Positions 45,676-57,458 are shown, counted from the first letter of the stretch. The stretch is DNA of 64,000 bases from Oncomelania hupensis (GCA_036898135.1 CM072522.1:15404399-15468398), one strand, 5' to 3'. Notes: generated by a model not told the origin, from the sequence alone. Made by a program: numbers and translations.

Positions 45676-46026
45676 ATGGTGACTAAGCAATCTGCACTCG
45701 CTTCTGCAAATGTTTCTCAAAATTATGTTGATTCCCTGGATGAAACGGAAAGAAATAGGTACATAGGTAAGATAGCAGCAGTAAATGGTACTGATCCTTA
45801 CCAAGTCGAACCAACATCGTGGACTACAGATGCAAAAAATCTTCCGACTTTGCACTATGATGATATTGTTGATTACCTCGTGCACAGAATGAGTTTTTAC
45901 ACGATGAAGGCATTTAAAGCAAGAAAACAGCTGGCTGCTCACAACCTGGCCACGTCGGGCTGGGTAAAGTCCGTTCGTTCTTTTAAACCAGACAGATCTT
46001 GTGACAACACGATAATTTCTGGAGAG
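45676..46026 (+). CDS. First exon of a possible SWIM/YqaJ-associated protein
   Basis: ATG at 45676, 117 codons, then a plausible donor GAG|GTTAGT at 46026. The end of the exon reads HYDDIVDYLVHRMSFYTMKA and HNLATSGWVKSV, similar to my recollection of the N-terminal part of invertebrate proteins that carry a SWIM zinc finger and a YqaJ-like nuclease region. No continuation exon was found downstream, and an RTE fragment lies 50 bp past the donor. It could be a partial gene, a gene with exons beyond this window, or a relic. The function is not established. Confidence 0.5.
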
Positions 46027-46076
46027 GTTAGTTCAACTTAGTTGTGTTATCATAATTTGTTAGTATTCTTAGAAAT

Positions 46077-46318
46077 GGCCACGTCACCAGATCGTCAGGC
46101 CTTGCAAAGACTATACTGCAAGGCACAGTGCAAGGAGGTAGAAGAAGAGGGAGACCGAAAAAGAGGTGGGAGGACAACATTCGAGAATGGACTGGTTTGA
46201 CACTGAGCGAAGCCATCAGGGCTGCTGAGGACAGAGAAAGATGGAGTATGCTGGTTAAACGATCATCTGTGGTGCCCCTACGACCTTCGGGTTACGGGAC
46301 AGGATAGGATAGGATAGG
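46077..46318 (+). mobile_element. RTE-like LINE 3' fragment with exact target duplication
   Basis: 5'-truncated to the last ~200 bp (GGCCACGTCACCAGATCG onward) plus a (GGATA)n tail. The 12-bp ATTCTTAGAAAT at 46065-46076 and 46319-46330 brackets it. Confidence 0.9.
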
Positions 46319-46433
46319 ATTCTTAGAAATTCTACTTCTACTAGTTCTACAGTCAGCATCAGAGCATTGTAATGTTACCTTCAACCTTGTTATGATTTGT
46401 CACTCCACTGAATCGGTGACTAATCGTGTTATT

Positions 46434-46663
46434 TTATCTTTTACATTCAACTAATGCTGACTTTAATATAAAGTCTTCACTAATGCTGCTGGTTTTCACC
46501 TTCTGAAGCAGATCTTGATTTTCACTGCGGAGGGCTTGAAGTTCTGCGTCCATTGCTCTGAGCAGTTCGCCTGTCATGTCTGTCTGGCTGCCAGCATCAG
46601 AAATGCTGTTACCTCCGTCAGCTATGTCACTTTCCTGCTCTTGATCTTGAACAAAGCTGCTTT
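46434..46663 (-). CDS. THAP gene, exon 3 (C-terminal coiled coil)
   Basis: Starts after TTTATTGTTACAG, in the phase left by exon 2. It encodes an acidic stretch (QDQEQESDIADGGN) and then a short leucine-rich heptad region (GELLRAMDAELQALRSENQD) likely to form a coiled coil for dimerisation. It ends at TAA (46434-46436). The three exons add up to 597 nt, exactly 198 residues plus stop. Relatives with a DDE transposase continue past this point. Here none is seen, although a cryptic donor near the end (GAATGTAAAA) cannot be excluded. Confidence 0.75.
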
Positions 46664-46996
46664 CTGTAACAATAAAAGAAACAGGCATAAGATACAGCAA
46701 GCACTACTAGTAGTAGTACTACATCAAATTACAGACTAAGTAAAAATAATAAGAGAGTTCTTGAGTTAGTTACCAAGCTTGAGTATACACAGCAATAATT
46801 TTCCAATACATGAAACAAAACTGATATTGATAAGTAGGATAATATATGATGATAGATTATTATTATTATTATTATTATTATTGTTATTTTTAAGCCATCA
46901 TTAACATTATTCTATAGCAAATGTAGCAGAATGTGACCAAAAAGTATTTCTGATTTATAAATTATGCTTTACATGCACCATAATTTAACCATTCAC

Positions 46997-47140
46997 CTTT
47001 GATTTGTTCCAAATCTTTTAAATTCTGTCTCTGATTTCTTCTGTGAAATCTTCCAATATCTCCACTTTTTCTAGAATACCCCATGTATAAAGATGGGATC
47101 CAGTCTGGATTATCTTCCTCATACAGCTCAGCAGGTTTGC
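46997..47140 (-). CDS. THAP gene, exon 2
   Basis: 144 nt between TTTTTTTTTCAG and GTGAATGG. Reads GKPAELYEEDNPDWIPSLYM in phase with exon 1; the first Gly is split across the intron. A segment rich in NPDW-type residues right after the THAP domain is usual in cnidarian and molluscan THAP proteins (recollection). Confidence 0.8.
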
Positions 47141-47218
47141 CTGAAAAAAAAACCCCACATAAAATAGCATAATGACATATAATATATATGGGCCATTGGC
47201 TTTTAGCCATTTTTGTAG

Positions 47219-47221
<3 letters not shown>

Positions 47222-47291
<70 letters not shown>
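47222..47291. repeat. (TA)n microsatellite in THAP intron
   Basis: A 70-bp TA run. Confidence 0.97.
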
Positions 47292-47294
<3 letters not shown>

Positions 47295-47299
47295 TATTG

Positions 47300-47949
47300 T
47301 TTAGACCTGAGGACTGGACGTCACGTTGTCAGTGCATAGTAATACCTGTGTAAAGCCTGATACATCATTCTATGATATCTATATTTTTTTAAATTGGCTG
47401 AATGTGCATGACCCAAAAAATTGGTCTATTGAATTTCTTGATTTAATTCTAGTTAACTGACTCAGCTGTTAAATTAGTCCAAACATTAATCATTAATGAC
47501 ACTATGGGTGGGAGGGGGAGGGGGGTGGGTGGACAGTGTTGTTGTGAATTGTTTACTTTGGTATTTATAGGCCTAATGTTTTTCACTAAACTTAAAATTA
47601 TGTCCTCGTTAGCTTAGAGTTAGATATTGAAAAAACCACTAGAGTTTTGGTCAATTAATTGTAACAAAAAAAATCTTTGCAGATGACACAAAAATATCTC
47701 CAGCAAAATGCACTGAAAAAAACTGCCACTGCTAGTGCTAACAAAAAATCTTGCAGCTCTTCAAATGATATAAATTAATATACCCAAAAGCAAACGAAAA
47801 TAATTAAAATATTGGTAACTAATCTTAATGAATCAATGAATGTTGAATTTAAAGGTGTTCTAAAATTTTGCCTAAAGGCTAGCCTACTTAGTGACAGGAG
47901 GCCTAACATGACGACAGATGATGATGATCGTTGAATATCATGCATCTTG
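47300..47949 (-). other. THAP gene intron, unassigned part
   Basis: AT-rich; a G-rich patch at 47505-47532. No exon-like frame with splice sites was seen. Confidence 0.5.
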
Positions 47950-50205
47950 TTGATTATAGCATAGCATAGCTAATACGGCATGCAGGCTAAAAAGCCTTTG
48001 GCCCTCATAATTGATCTTAATGAGGGTCCCAAGACCCACCCCCTGGCATCAGTGCCTACCAATTTAGATTTTTTTTAGCCTCCAAATTTAATTGGTGGAG
48101 TAGATGCTATTCCTAAATAATTTGTCCAGACTATTCTTGAACACATTAAGTGATCTAGCATCCACAGCCTCTGCAGTCAGGTTATTCCAAGGGGTTACCA
48201 CTCTATTAGTAAAATACTTGTTAAATTTGCGAGTATTATTAAAAGTTTTAGTAAGTTTAAATTTGTGACCTCGTGTTAAACCAACATCATTAAAATTTAA
48301 AGAGAACAATTGGTTAAAGGATCATACAATTTATGCACAATTTTAAAAATTTCGATTAAATCACCACGCTCTCTCCTATATTCTAAACTGGGTAACCTCA
48401 GTGACTTCAGTCTCTCCTCGTAGGAGAGTCCTGACATTCCACAAATCTTCCTGGTGAATCTGAGCTGGACACCCTCGATCAAGTCAACATGCCTCCTTGA
48501 ATATGGGCACCAGACTGGGTTAGCATACTCCAAGATGGGACGTATAAGGGCCTTAAAGAGGGGGACCATTATATCCTTGGATTTGTTACTTATAGTTCTT
48601 ACAAGCAGGGCTGATATTTTGTTGGCTTTCTTAACAGTACTCTCTCAATGTGATTCTCAAAGCTGAGCTCTGTATCCACTATCACTCCAAGATCCCTCTC
48701 GGCACCAGTCGTCTCAATCTTACACCTTTCTTTCCCATCATTCATAAAGTACTCATGCTGGGGATTATTTTTGCCCAAATGCAACACCTTACATTTTTCA
48801 CTGTTAAATTTAAGTACTAAAGTAGCCATGTTTCCGTCCATTCAACCAATTTGTCAATGCATTGCTGCAGTCTCTCCTTAGACTCCTCACTTTCATCAAC
48901 TTCTGCATATGCCTTTGTGCCATCAGCAAATATCTTTATATCACACTCTACATTCTCTGGCATGTCATTTATAAAATATATAAATAATGTCGGCCCCAAC
49001 ACGCTCCCCTGAGGGACACCGCTTGTAACACTTATTTTGTCAAGAGCTGTTACCGTTAACAGTCACATACTGGGTCCTGTCAGTCAGGAAACTCCTTATC
49101 CATGCAAGTGGGCTGCCACTTATGCCATAACCTTTTAGTTTCTGTAAAAGTCTGAGATGTGGAACAGTATCGAATGCCTTCCTAAGGTCAAGATATACAG
49201 CGTTGACTGGAGGACATCCAGTCATTTATTGTCACCAGCAGCTGAGTGACACATGACCTACCCTTGGAAAAGCCAAACTGGTCATCATGTAGAAGGTCAT
49301 TCTCGACAAGGTGAGAGCACAGTGCATCTCTAACGAATCCCTCAAATACCTTACAGACAACCGAGGTGAGGCTAACAGGGCGATAATTACCCGGAGAACT
49401 TTTGTCAGCCTTCTTATAGATTGGTTTAACCTCTGCTTCCTTCCACTTATCAGGTATCATGCCATCCCTCATTGTTCTATCAAAAAGTAACTTGAGAGGC
49501 AAAGCCAATTCATTCGCTAATTCTTTCAGCACCTGAGGATTAATTTCATCTGGTCCTGGTGACTTGCTAATTTTCAACTGCAACAGGGCCTTACTCATTT
49601 GGTCTTCACTAACATTAATGGTCTCCAGTTTTAGAGTCATGTTACACTTACAGTCAAAGTTCGGCACATTTTCTTCATCTTCCAGTGTAAACACACTAGC
49701 AAAAAACTCATTTAGGGTCTCTGCTTTCTCTAGGTCTGTCTTTGTCAGTGTGCCGTAGCACTTTAATAGATTAGAGACAGTCTCTCTAGGCTTGGTTTTG
49801 TCCGAAACATATTGATAAAAACATTTTGGATTGTTTTTAGCTTCTTTTGCCAGATAAATTTCATTTGCCATGATCACCAACTTACGAGACGAGACTTTGC
49901 ATAGGCATCATAATTAGCTTTAGTAGGGTATTTCTTATACATCTTAAAGGCTCGTCTTTTTTGTCTTAGAATCTTGTTATGCATATCTGGTGGAATATTC
50001 GTCTTTTTGCCCCCTCCATCATGCAATTTAAACCTTCTCACTGGTATGAACCTTTCTTTAGCCTCTTTCAGCATCCTCTTTATCTTATCCCAACACTCAT
50101 TCACTTTCAAACCCTCATGCAATTCTCTCTTCCTTTATTCATGCTTTCGTGCAAACCTCTTCATACCCTCATAATCGCCCTTCGTAAACTGGGATTATGG
50201 AACCG
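47950..50205 (-). pseudogene. CR1-like LINE in the first THAP intron, decayed
   Basis: Minus strand; begins within the linker before the RT (GLKVNECWDKIKRMLK), so the endonuclease is lost. Then NYRPVSLTSVVCKVFE, FGFSKGRSCVTQLL, YLDLRKAFDTVPH, GPTLFIYFINDMP and the end region LEYRRERGDLIEIFK. At least four frameshifts. The catalytic box reads FADG in place of FADD. The 3' UTR ends in a (TATGC)n-like tail at 47956-47970. Confidence 0.9.
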
Positions 50206-50307
50206 AGTAAAAGGACAACTGTTACGAAAAATAGTAGCCTATAAATGTGCTTGCGTAATCAAGGACAGACAGGAAAATACAATTTAAAACAATAATCACA
50301 AACTCAC

Positions 50308-50530
50308 CTTTGTGAAAGTGTTTTGAACAAACCATGGTCCATGGACGTGCAGCCAGCTTTTCAAAACCTTTTCGATTGATCGCAGTCAACCAACAAGCAC
50401 GGCGCTTTTCACTAAGTTCTCTCATTTTTGTACCTTTGTGAGAAACAACCTTTGGAATTCTATGAAAAGAGGTTCCATCTTTCGACGAGCTTCTGCTGGT
50501 ACAATCTTTAACACAACAACAGTTTACCAT
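50308..50530 (-). CDS. THAP gene, exon 1 (THAP zinc-finger domain)
   Basis: The ATG at 50528-50530 begins MVNCCCVKDC. The exon encodes a THAP domain, a C2CH zinc module that binds DNA: C5 and C10, later C68-S-K-H71, with the invariant Pro26 and Trp47 and Phe72. It ends CACAAAG|GTGAGT. With exons 46997-47140 and 46434-46663 it makes a 198-residue protein with THAP at the N-terminus and a coiled coil at the C-terminus. Such proteins are nuclear DNA binders or remnants of P-type or other THAP-bearing transposases. Start chosen because THAP domains begin at or within a few residues of the initiator Met. It is flanked closely by LINEs on both sides. Confidence 0.85.
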
Positions 50531-50749
50531 TTCTATATTAAAAAAGTAAAATTCTACCAAATAGGTCTCACACGGATGTAGGGCGGAAGCGATGTTTTGC
50601 CCTACAAAGAAGGCTACGCATGAAATGATGACGTCAATCGGGACACGTCGATTAATAAGCGATAAACAGCAAAGAAAAAGAATAAGCGCTGGATGCGCTT
50701 TTTTACATCTTGCCCTTGGGGCTTTAACAATAACTATTAAATACAACTC

Positions 50750-53258
50750 AAGGTTATAACATTCACATCATGGAACAATAACAAATAAACAAAGTCATCA
50801 TTAGATAAAATCCTTTTCAAACAATTAAAATCAAATTAATGTTGTTAATCTCAATCAACAACATTAACAATTAATGTGTATTTAATTTTTAATGTGTTTT
50901 AGGAGACGTGTTCTAAATGATGTAAATTTAGATGCTGGAGTGCGGAGATCTTCAGGAAAGTTATTCCACAAAATGGAACCAAAATAAGCTAGACTAGTTT
51001 TGTTGAGATCAATTCTTGGAATTGGAACATTTAATTTTGTGGACGATCTGGCAGTTTTTTTTTTTGAAAAAAGAGAAGAAAGATAGGAAGGTGCATTGCC
51101 AGAAAGGACCTTGTGCATGAAAACGCCTTTATTAAATTTTAGTCTTTCGGTAAGAGGTAGAATATTGATCCGTTTATATTCATCTGGAGAGATTTTTTGT
51201 TTCAGTAAAATTTGTTTAATTGCACGTTTGTGAATTCTAATTAAAGGTTTCATTGCATTGCCACTATAGCAGAATCCCAAATAGTAGAAGAATAATCAAT
51301 AAATGATTGAATATGACCGGAGTAAAATAGTTTACGAGAATGTAAATTTAATAAATGCTTTATCCTTGACAATTGGTAAGTCCTTTTAGAAATAGTTTTA
51401 CTAATATTTGAAATATGTTTTACCCAGGACAAATTATTGTCTATAATTACTCCAAGAAGTTTATGACACTGAACTTCAGCAATTATTGTATTGCCAATTT
51501 TTAATGGAAGAAGTTTTATTGATACATTTTGTCTTTTCTGTCTTGTTGTAATTAGCATGGATTTTGTTTTGTCTGGATTGAGGGCCATGTGGTTGTATTC
51601 AGTCCATTCCTGTAGTTCACTAGCCCCTTTTTGTAATGAGGAGAGTTTATTCAAGTCTATATTTTGAGAATGTAATGTAGTGTCATCAGCAAAGAGTTCA
51701 CAAGAAGTAGAAATATAAAGGGGAAGATCATTTATGTAGATAGAAAATAACAACGGTCCTAAAACAGATCCCTGCGGTACTCCAGCTGTAACAATTTCAA
51801 ATTGTGACTTTTGGTTATTTACATAAACACACTGTTCTCTGTCCGAAATAAACGATTTAAGAAACTCAAGAGATTTGGAATGAATGCCATATAGGTTTAG
51901 TTTACGTAGAAGAAGGTCATGGTCTATCACATCAAAAACTTTTGCGAAGTCAACAAATAATGTTCCAGAAAATTGTCCCTTATTAATATTATTTAGCCAT
52001 TGTTCTATCATTGATGTAAGAGCTGTGTGACAAGAGTGTTTACTGTTTAGCTCTGAAACCAGACTGATTTTCATGTAAGAGGCTGTTTTCAGTGAAATGA
52101 TCAAGAATATTATTATTTATGTGCTTTTCAAGAGGTTTAGAGAGAGTAGAAAGAATCGAAATAGGCCTATAGTTCGATGGGTCAGTGCTATCACCATTCT
52201 TGAAAAGGGGTATAACCTTAGCTTTTTTGAACATTATAGGAAAATGTGTTTTGTCTATGCATAGGTTGTATATATACGTTAAAGTGTCAGTAATAAATGA
52301 CGCAGATAATTTTAGTATTTTACTATCCAATTCATCAATTCCTCTTGAATTTGTTTGCTTAAGGTTTTTGTTAGTGCTTTGTGTACAAATTCTGTAGACA
52401 AATAAGGAATGTCTAGTTTGCTTTTATTAATGTTCTTAGAATGACACAAGTTTGCTAATTTCTCTAGATTGTTTTCTTTTAATTTGTCAATAGTAATAAT
52501 CCTATCAGACGTTTTAACAAAATGTAAATTCAGAATATTAGGAGAAATATCTTTAATCACTGGTGATATACTGGATTTGTTTGTTAAGTGATTAATTGCT
52601 TTCCAAATCGTTTTAGAACTGTTTTTGGACGAGATTAAATTTGTAATAAATGCTTTCTTTTTTTTTTCTTTTGAGTGAAGTTACTGCATTTCTCTGTTTT
52701 TTTTATTCATCTTCTTTACCACTTTTCTTTAAACAATCTCTTAATTTAATGGCATTTTGCAGTTCTGTGTCTAGCCACGGAGGTTTAGAATAGTACTTAA
52801 CTCTTTTGGTATATATAGGAGCATGCTTATTGTATATATTCATAAATGTGTCATACCAGTACGATAAAGCAACATCAGGGTTAGTAAAATTATAAACATT
52901 TGAGAGAGCACTGTTGCTGAGGTCAAAGAGAAAATCATCTGTAATAAATTTGGAAAAAGATTTGTATGTTATAGTTTTATGTCCTGGTTTGGGTATTTTA
53001 GCTCTTTTCTTTTTCCAGGTCAAACAAACAGGATAATGATCCCTACAAGCAAAGACTGGTACACAAACTTCTACAACATATGCGTCTTGTTATTTGTATA
53101 TATGTGATCAATGAGTGTGCTAGAAGTCGCAGCTACTCTGGTTGGTCCTGACACTAGTTGTTCAAAGTTGCACAGTTTAATAGTATCAGTCCAGTGTTTA
53201 TTAGGTTTAAACAGGTCAATATTAAAATCCCCTAAAATGAAGAAATCTTTAGATTCTA
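50750..53258 (-). pseudogene. Jockey-superfamily LINE, decayed
   Basis: Minus strand. Starts in the endonuclease (FILGDFNIDLF, TLIDHIYTNN) just after a microsatellite at 53259-53330. RT follows: NYRPISILSTLSKPLEKH, QSGFRAKQSCHTAL, VDFAKVFDVIDH, GVPQGSVLGPLLFSIYINDLP, catalytic FADD near 51700, and a C-terminus ending LLKHIKN at 50882. At least five frameshifts or stops; the RT centre (51250-52104) is one open frame. The start of the endonuclease is missing. Crack/Daphne-like by motif, clade not certain. Confidence 0.88.
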
Positions 53259-53284
53259 ATAACAATAATAATAATAATAATAAT

Positions 53285-53330
<46 letters not shown>
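53259..53330. repeat. (TAA)n(GA)n microsatellite
   Basis: AATAAT run followed by a GA run, at the 5' break of the LINE. Confidence 0.95.
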
Positions 53331-53332
<2 letters not shown>

Positions 53333-53339
53333 ATATGTC

Positions 53340-53704
53340 ACACAGCCAAGGAAAATAGAGAGAGAGAGGGTCCCATGTTACACAGCAACCCCCATCCCCC
53401 ACTCCAAAAAATAAATAAATAAAATAAAAAGAAGGCACTAATGATCAGTTGCGTTTATTTTGATGTTTAAAATAAATCAAATGAACACAATAAACAAAGA
53501 TTAAGCTGTACAATGGAAAGCACGATAATATCTACCATTAAAAACAACAGTTTTTACACCAAAAGGATGGCCACCTTAACAATAAAAATACAATGCAGCA
53601 TGCATGTTAACCAGAAACCAAGAACACCCTTCCTTACAGTGACACGAGTACAGAGAATCTAAGCCCGAGCCAATGGAGTCTGAACAACACAATACATTAA
53701 ACAG
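53340..53704. other. Unassigned stretch
   Basis: No gene or element was recognised. Confidence 0.4.
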
Positions 53705-54035
53705 AATGTTCATAGGTGGGGGTGTCCTCATAACCTTCCAGAGATTGGGGAGAGAAGCATTTGGGACCTCCCTTTTCATCAGGCCAGCTTTATGAGGGCA
53801 GTGCCTATCTCCTCTCCCTTGCTGCTTTACCTTCCCCGGTTCTAAACAGATCCAGTTAACCCAGTCACAGCTGTGTAAATTGGGCTGTGTCGTGCGTTTA
53901 TTTCAATATTTTTTTTGAGTCGTTTGGCGGTTGCCTTCCAAGCGCGGTCACCCTTCTAAGTACTAACCCTTCCCGACGCTGCTTAAACATGAAACATGGC
54001 TAGTGTGGGCCAAACCACTGCACTACTGCCGCCAT
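53705..54035 (-). mobile_element. SINE-E, 5S rRNA-derived head
   Basis: On the minus strand, AAGCAGCGTCGGGAAGGGTT and TAGTACTTAGAAGGGTGACC align with the internal promoter region (A, IE and C boxes) of animal 5S rRNA. Upstream is the A-box-like AGTGCAGTGGTTTGG. The body (GGGGAAGGTAAAGCAGCAAG) matches 59115-59410. Confidence 0.75.
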
Positions 54036-54542
54036 GAAAGACAATGATAAATATTTGATACATGACCAACGCACAGAGCTGAATTTAATTATGCGGATAT
54101 TGCATAAGGCTGGCTTTGACGCTAGCTGTTATCGAACGTTAATGAACTAATTTATTTTGTTACTTTTCTCTGTTAAATGTTCAATCAAATTTTGTTAACA
54201 AACTGCAGATTTGTTTCTTCTTCTCCCACTAGTTAAGTATCGCTTCACCACCCACCAACCCCCACCCACCTCCCCTACACACACCCCAACTCCAACTTTT
54301 TCTTTTCCAGACCTTTCCTTTTACTTCCTAGTCTAAAATCACTTTGGTCAACAGATGTTAAATGAAATAAACCAACAATTCAGTAACTTCCATGACTGAC
54401 ATGTTGAACAACACACCTGTGTAAATATAGACCATAAGTTTCACAACCAGGCAGAAAAAAAAAACAAAAAAAAACCTTAGCTGTCATTCTGTGTGATGCA
54501 TAATGATCCTGTTCTCAAAAGTAATTTCCCGACCCTGGCCCT
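54036..54542. other. Unassigned stretch
   Basis: AT-rich with a CA/C-rich patch at 54235-54295. Nothing is called. Confidence 0.4.
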
Positions 54543-54793
54543 GTCCCACCTCAATAGCAAAGTGGTCGAGCTTTCTGCCTAACACTCTGATCCCCCAGGT
54601 TTGAATGCCATGGTGGGCAAGATAAAAGTGACCATCTTCCCTGGTCCATCTTAGCAGTATGATTGTATGCTCCGGTGGTTCAGTGTTGAATTAGGTAGGG
54701 ACTCTACCCTCTCCGCTTCCCGGGGATGGTTGTCCCCGTCTGACAAATCGCCCAGGGTGGGTGCAGATGTTAAACTTAAAACGTTAATTCACT
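54543..54793 (+). mobile_element. SINE-A overlapping the end of zinc-finger gene 2
   Basis: Forward copy, antisense to the gene. Head near 54560 (degraded), B-box remnant CCAGGTTTGAATGCC, block TGGTTGTCCCCGTCTGAC, and 3' end GCAGATGTTAAACTTAAAAC. The gene's stop codon (54776-54778) falls in its 3' end. Confidence 0.85.
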
Positions 54794-55708
54794 TGGTTCA
54801 TGAGTCCCTGCAGGGAAATTGAGATCGTTACTATAATCTACATTATCATCACCAGCGCAGCTTTTCCTGGCATGAATCAGCTTGTGTTGTTTCAAGTGTC
54901 CAGCCTGAGTGAAAGCTTTGTCGCAAGTATCACACACGTGGTTTTTCTCTCCTGTATGAACCAGCTTGTGTCTCCGCAAATTGCTTGCCAGGCTGAACAC
55001 TTTACTACATATGTCACACACATGCTCTTTCTGTCCTGTGTGGGTCAGCTGATGGATTTTCAAGTCTGAAGACCAGGTAAAAGCTTTATTACAGACCTCA
55101 CACGTATGGTTTTTCGCCCCCGTATGCATAAATGTGTGCTTCCTCAAATTGCCAGCCGAGGTGAACGCTTTTTGGCAAATGTTACACACATGCGGTTTCT
55201 CTCCTGTGTGGATCAACTTGTGCTGCATTAGACCTACAACCTGGGAAAAGGTTTTGTGGCAAATGTCACAGGCATGATTCTTGTGATCTGTATGGAGCAA
55301 CGCGTGGCGTTTCAAGCTTCCAGCTTGTGTGAAAGATTTGCTGCAAATACTACACACGTGATCTCTCTGTCTCGAGTGTATGACCTCATGCTCCTTTAAA
55401 TTGCTGGCCCTTTTGAACGATTTGCTACAAACACCGCACACATGGTTTCTCACTCCTAAATGCACCAACTTGTGCTGTTTCAAGTTTTGCGTGTTGGAGA
55501 AAGCTTTATAACAAACATCACAGGTATTTGTCTTTTTTCCCCCAGTTTTTTGCTGTTCTGTATCAATTGCACTCCCTTCATCCCCGATGCCGACATCACT
55601 GCAGGAAGCATCTGAGGCAGAAAAGAAGTTGACGATAGGTGACTGTTGGGCTGTGGGGATGGCAGCAAGCGATGGACTTTCTAGGAGTGCAGCTTGGGTT
55701 GAATGAAA
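54776..55708 (-). CDS. Zinc-finger gene 2, last exon: eight C2H2 fingers
   Basis: 933 nt, entered in phase 0 after TTTGTTTGGGCAG. About 70 residues of low-complexity spacer (ending TEQQKTGGKKTN) precede eight fingers, each C-x2-C-x12-H-x3-H. Linkers are irregular: GVRNHVC, RQRDHVC, DHKNHAC, GEKPHVC, GAKNHTC, GQKEHVC, GEKNHVC. A tail (HARKSCAGDDNVDYSNDL) and the stop follow. Upstream exons: 56234-56313, 63272-63622, 63812-63919. From the ATG in 63812-63919 the frame is 490 codons. Probable nuclear DNA-binding regulator and paralogue of gene 1; the shared C/H-spacing and NHVC linkers support this. Confidence 0.9.
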   Translation of the reverse strand, partial: FHSTQAALLESPSLAAIPTAQQSPIVNFFSASDASCSDVGIGDEGSAIDTEQQKTGGKKTNTCDVCYKAFSNTQNLKQHKLVHLGVRNHVCGVCSKSFKRASNLKEHEVIHSRQRDHVCSICSKSFTQAGSLKRHALLHTDHKNHACDICHKTFSQVVGLMQHKLIHTGEKPHVCNICQKAFTSAGNLRKHTFMHTGAKNHTCEVCNKAFTWSSDLKIHQLTHTGQKEHVCDICSKVFSLASNLRRHKLVHTGEKNHVCDTCDKAFTQAGHLKQHKLIHARKSCAGDDNVDYSNDLNFPAGTHEPSELTF

Positions 55709-55859
55709 CTGCCCAAACAAAAATGAAACAGACATACTGATAAAATAGGTAGTCTTGAAACATTGAAAAAAAAAATCTTCCTACAGCACAGAAAATATGA
55801 AGCACACAAATGAAAGCGCAAGGATGGTAAAACAAAAATGACAGAGGATAAATAATCAT

Positions 55860-56233
55860 AATAAGGATACTTATAAGGCACTTTTCCTAGTGAGAAACAA
55901 ATAAAAGCACTCCCTCACGCATTCACACAATCATTAAGCATTAGTGCAATACACAGAGAGAGGAGTTGGGGCTATACAAATCACAGCGAGTTAGGTAGGG
56001 GCAGAATAAGCAAAGTGACTCCCCACATGCATACATAAAATGGGTCAGGCAATATATAAGAAACAGTTTGAAGATGGAACAGATCAGGAGAAGACTTTAG
56101 AGAAGAAATTCACTTTGAGGTTTGCTGTAAAGAAATGTGTTGATATTTGGTACGTTGCGGAGAGAAAGTGGTAATGAATTCCAGGTAGTCGGTTCAAAGA
56201 AAGGAAAATATCTGTAAAGTAGCTGATCATTAC
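55860..56233 (-). other. Intron of zinc-finger gene 2
   Basis: No element was recognised. Confidence 0.5.
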
Positions 56234-56313
56234 CTCATTTCTGATGTGATGCATTTTAATGCCTGAATGTGATTTCATCCAGACTGTCTCTGTTGCCAGT
56301 GGTTCAATACATT
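56234..56313 (-). CDS. Zinc-finger gene 2, small exon
   Basis: 80 nt between TTGTCCTTTTCAG and GTAATG. Reads CIEPLATETVWMKSHSGIKM. It enters by completing a split codon, matching the end of 63272-63622, and leaves in phase 0, matching 54776-55708. No counterpart is seen in gene 1, whose exons 3 and 4 join directly in phase. Confidence 0.65.
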
Positions 56314-56382
56314 CTGAAAAGGACAAAGAAGCCAAAATATGTCAAACGTTAAGAAAGTAAATGGCAAGAAATTGAATTCAAT

Positions 56383-57458
56383 TAGTTAGTTAGTTATTCA
56401 TTGTTTACAGGGTCCAGCAGACTGCAAAGAGCCGAATCAGGACCACAAAATCAAGACCACAACTTCGCTGAAAGAGGACTCGCCCCTGATCCGCATTAAA
56501 GATCTGCTGAAACAACCCTAGTGGTAACACTGAAGGCACTCCACCAGCCGGTCATTTTACAATAAAGACATTCCACGCAGGGGACCCAGAGGCTATACTC
56601 TAATTTATCGCACCACCATTTACAAAAACAAAATAGAATATAAACATCATTATAAAATATCGACAAACACACATATATATAAAATGCCTGCATTGTTAAG
56701 TATTAATATCATAGGAAGTCCTAGTGACCATTTGGCAGAAAGCATCCAATATTCCCAAGCTGACCCAACAGACCTCATACACAAATGAGGAGTTTTGGAA
56801 GAGTTTTAAAGAAAAAAAGTTAGTTATTTATTGCTTACAGGGTCCAGCGGTCTGCAAAGAGCCGAATCAGGACCATAAAATTAAAACCACAACTTCGCTG
56901 AAAGAGGACTCACCCCTGATCCGCATAAAAGATCTGCCGAAAAAACAACCCTAGTGGTAACACTGAAGGCACTCCACCAGCTGGTCACTTTACAATAAAG
57001 ACATCCCACGCAGGGGACGCTGAGGCTATACTCTAATTTACTGAACCCCCGTTTACAAAAACAAAATAGAATACAAACATCATTATAAAATAGCAACAAA
57101 ACACATACATATAAACTGCCTACATTGCCAAATAATAACATCATAGGAAGCCCTAGTGACCACCTGGCAGAAATCGTCTAATATTCCCAAGCTGATCCAA
57201 CCGACCTCACACACAAATGAGGAGGTTTGTCCCAGAAGAGTTTTCAAGAAAAACGGTAAGCGACTGGTCTAGCAAAGAAGATAGTATAGTAGAGTGATAG
57301 AACAGATTAGGAATGAGAAAGAACAAAGGAGAAAGACAGCGAACAGTGGGAATTTAAAGCATAAAATTTCCAGAAAGTGGCCATACTATTTATACAGAGA
57401 CCCCGCTGCACCTCCACAAAGGGGGGAAGGGGGTATGGGTGTGGGTGGGGGGTGGGTC
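56383..57458 (-). mobile_element. R600 dimer in zinc-finger intron
   Basis: Two reverse-strand R600 copies in series: 56819-57458 (complete to the hairpin region) followed on the minus strand by 56383-56818 (5'-truncated). The pair lies between TGAATTCAAT (56373-56382) and TGAATCCAAT (57459-57468), a 9-of-10 match and a probable target duplication. Confidence 0.75.
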
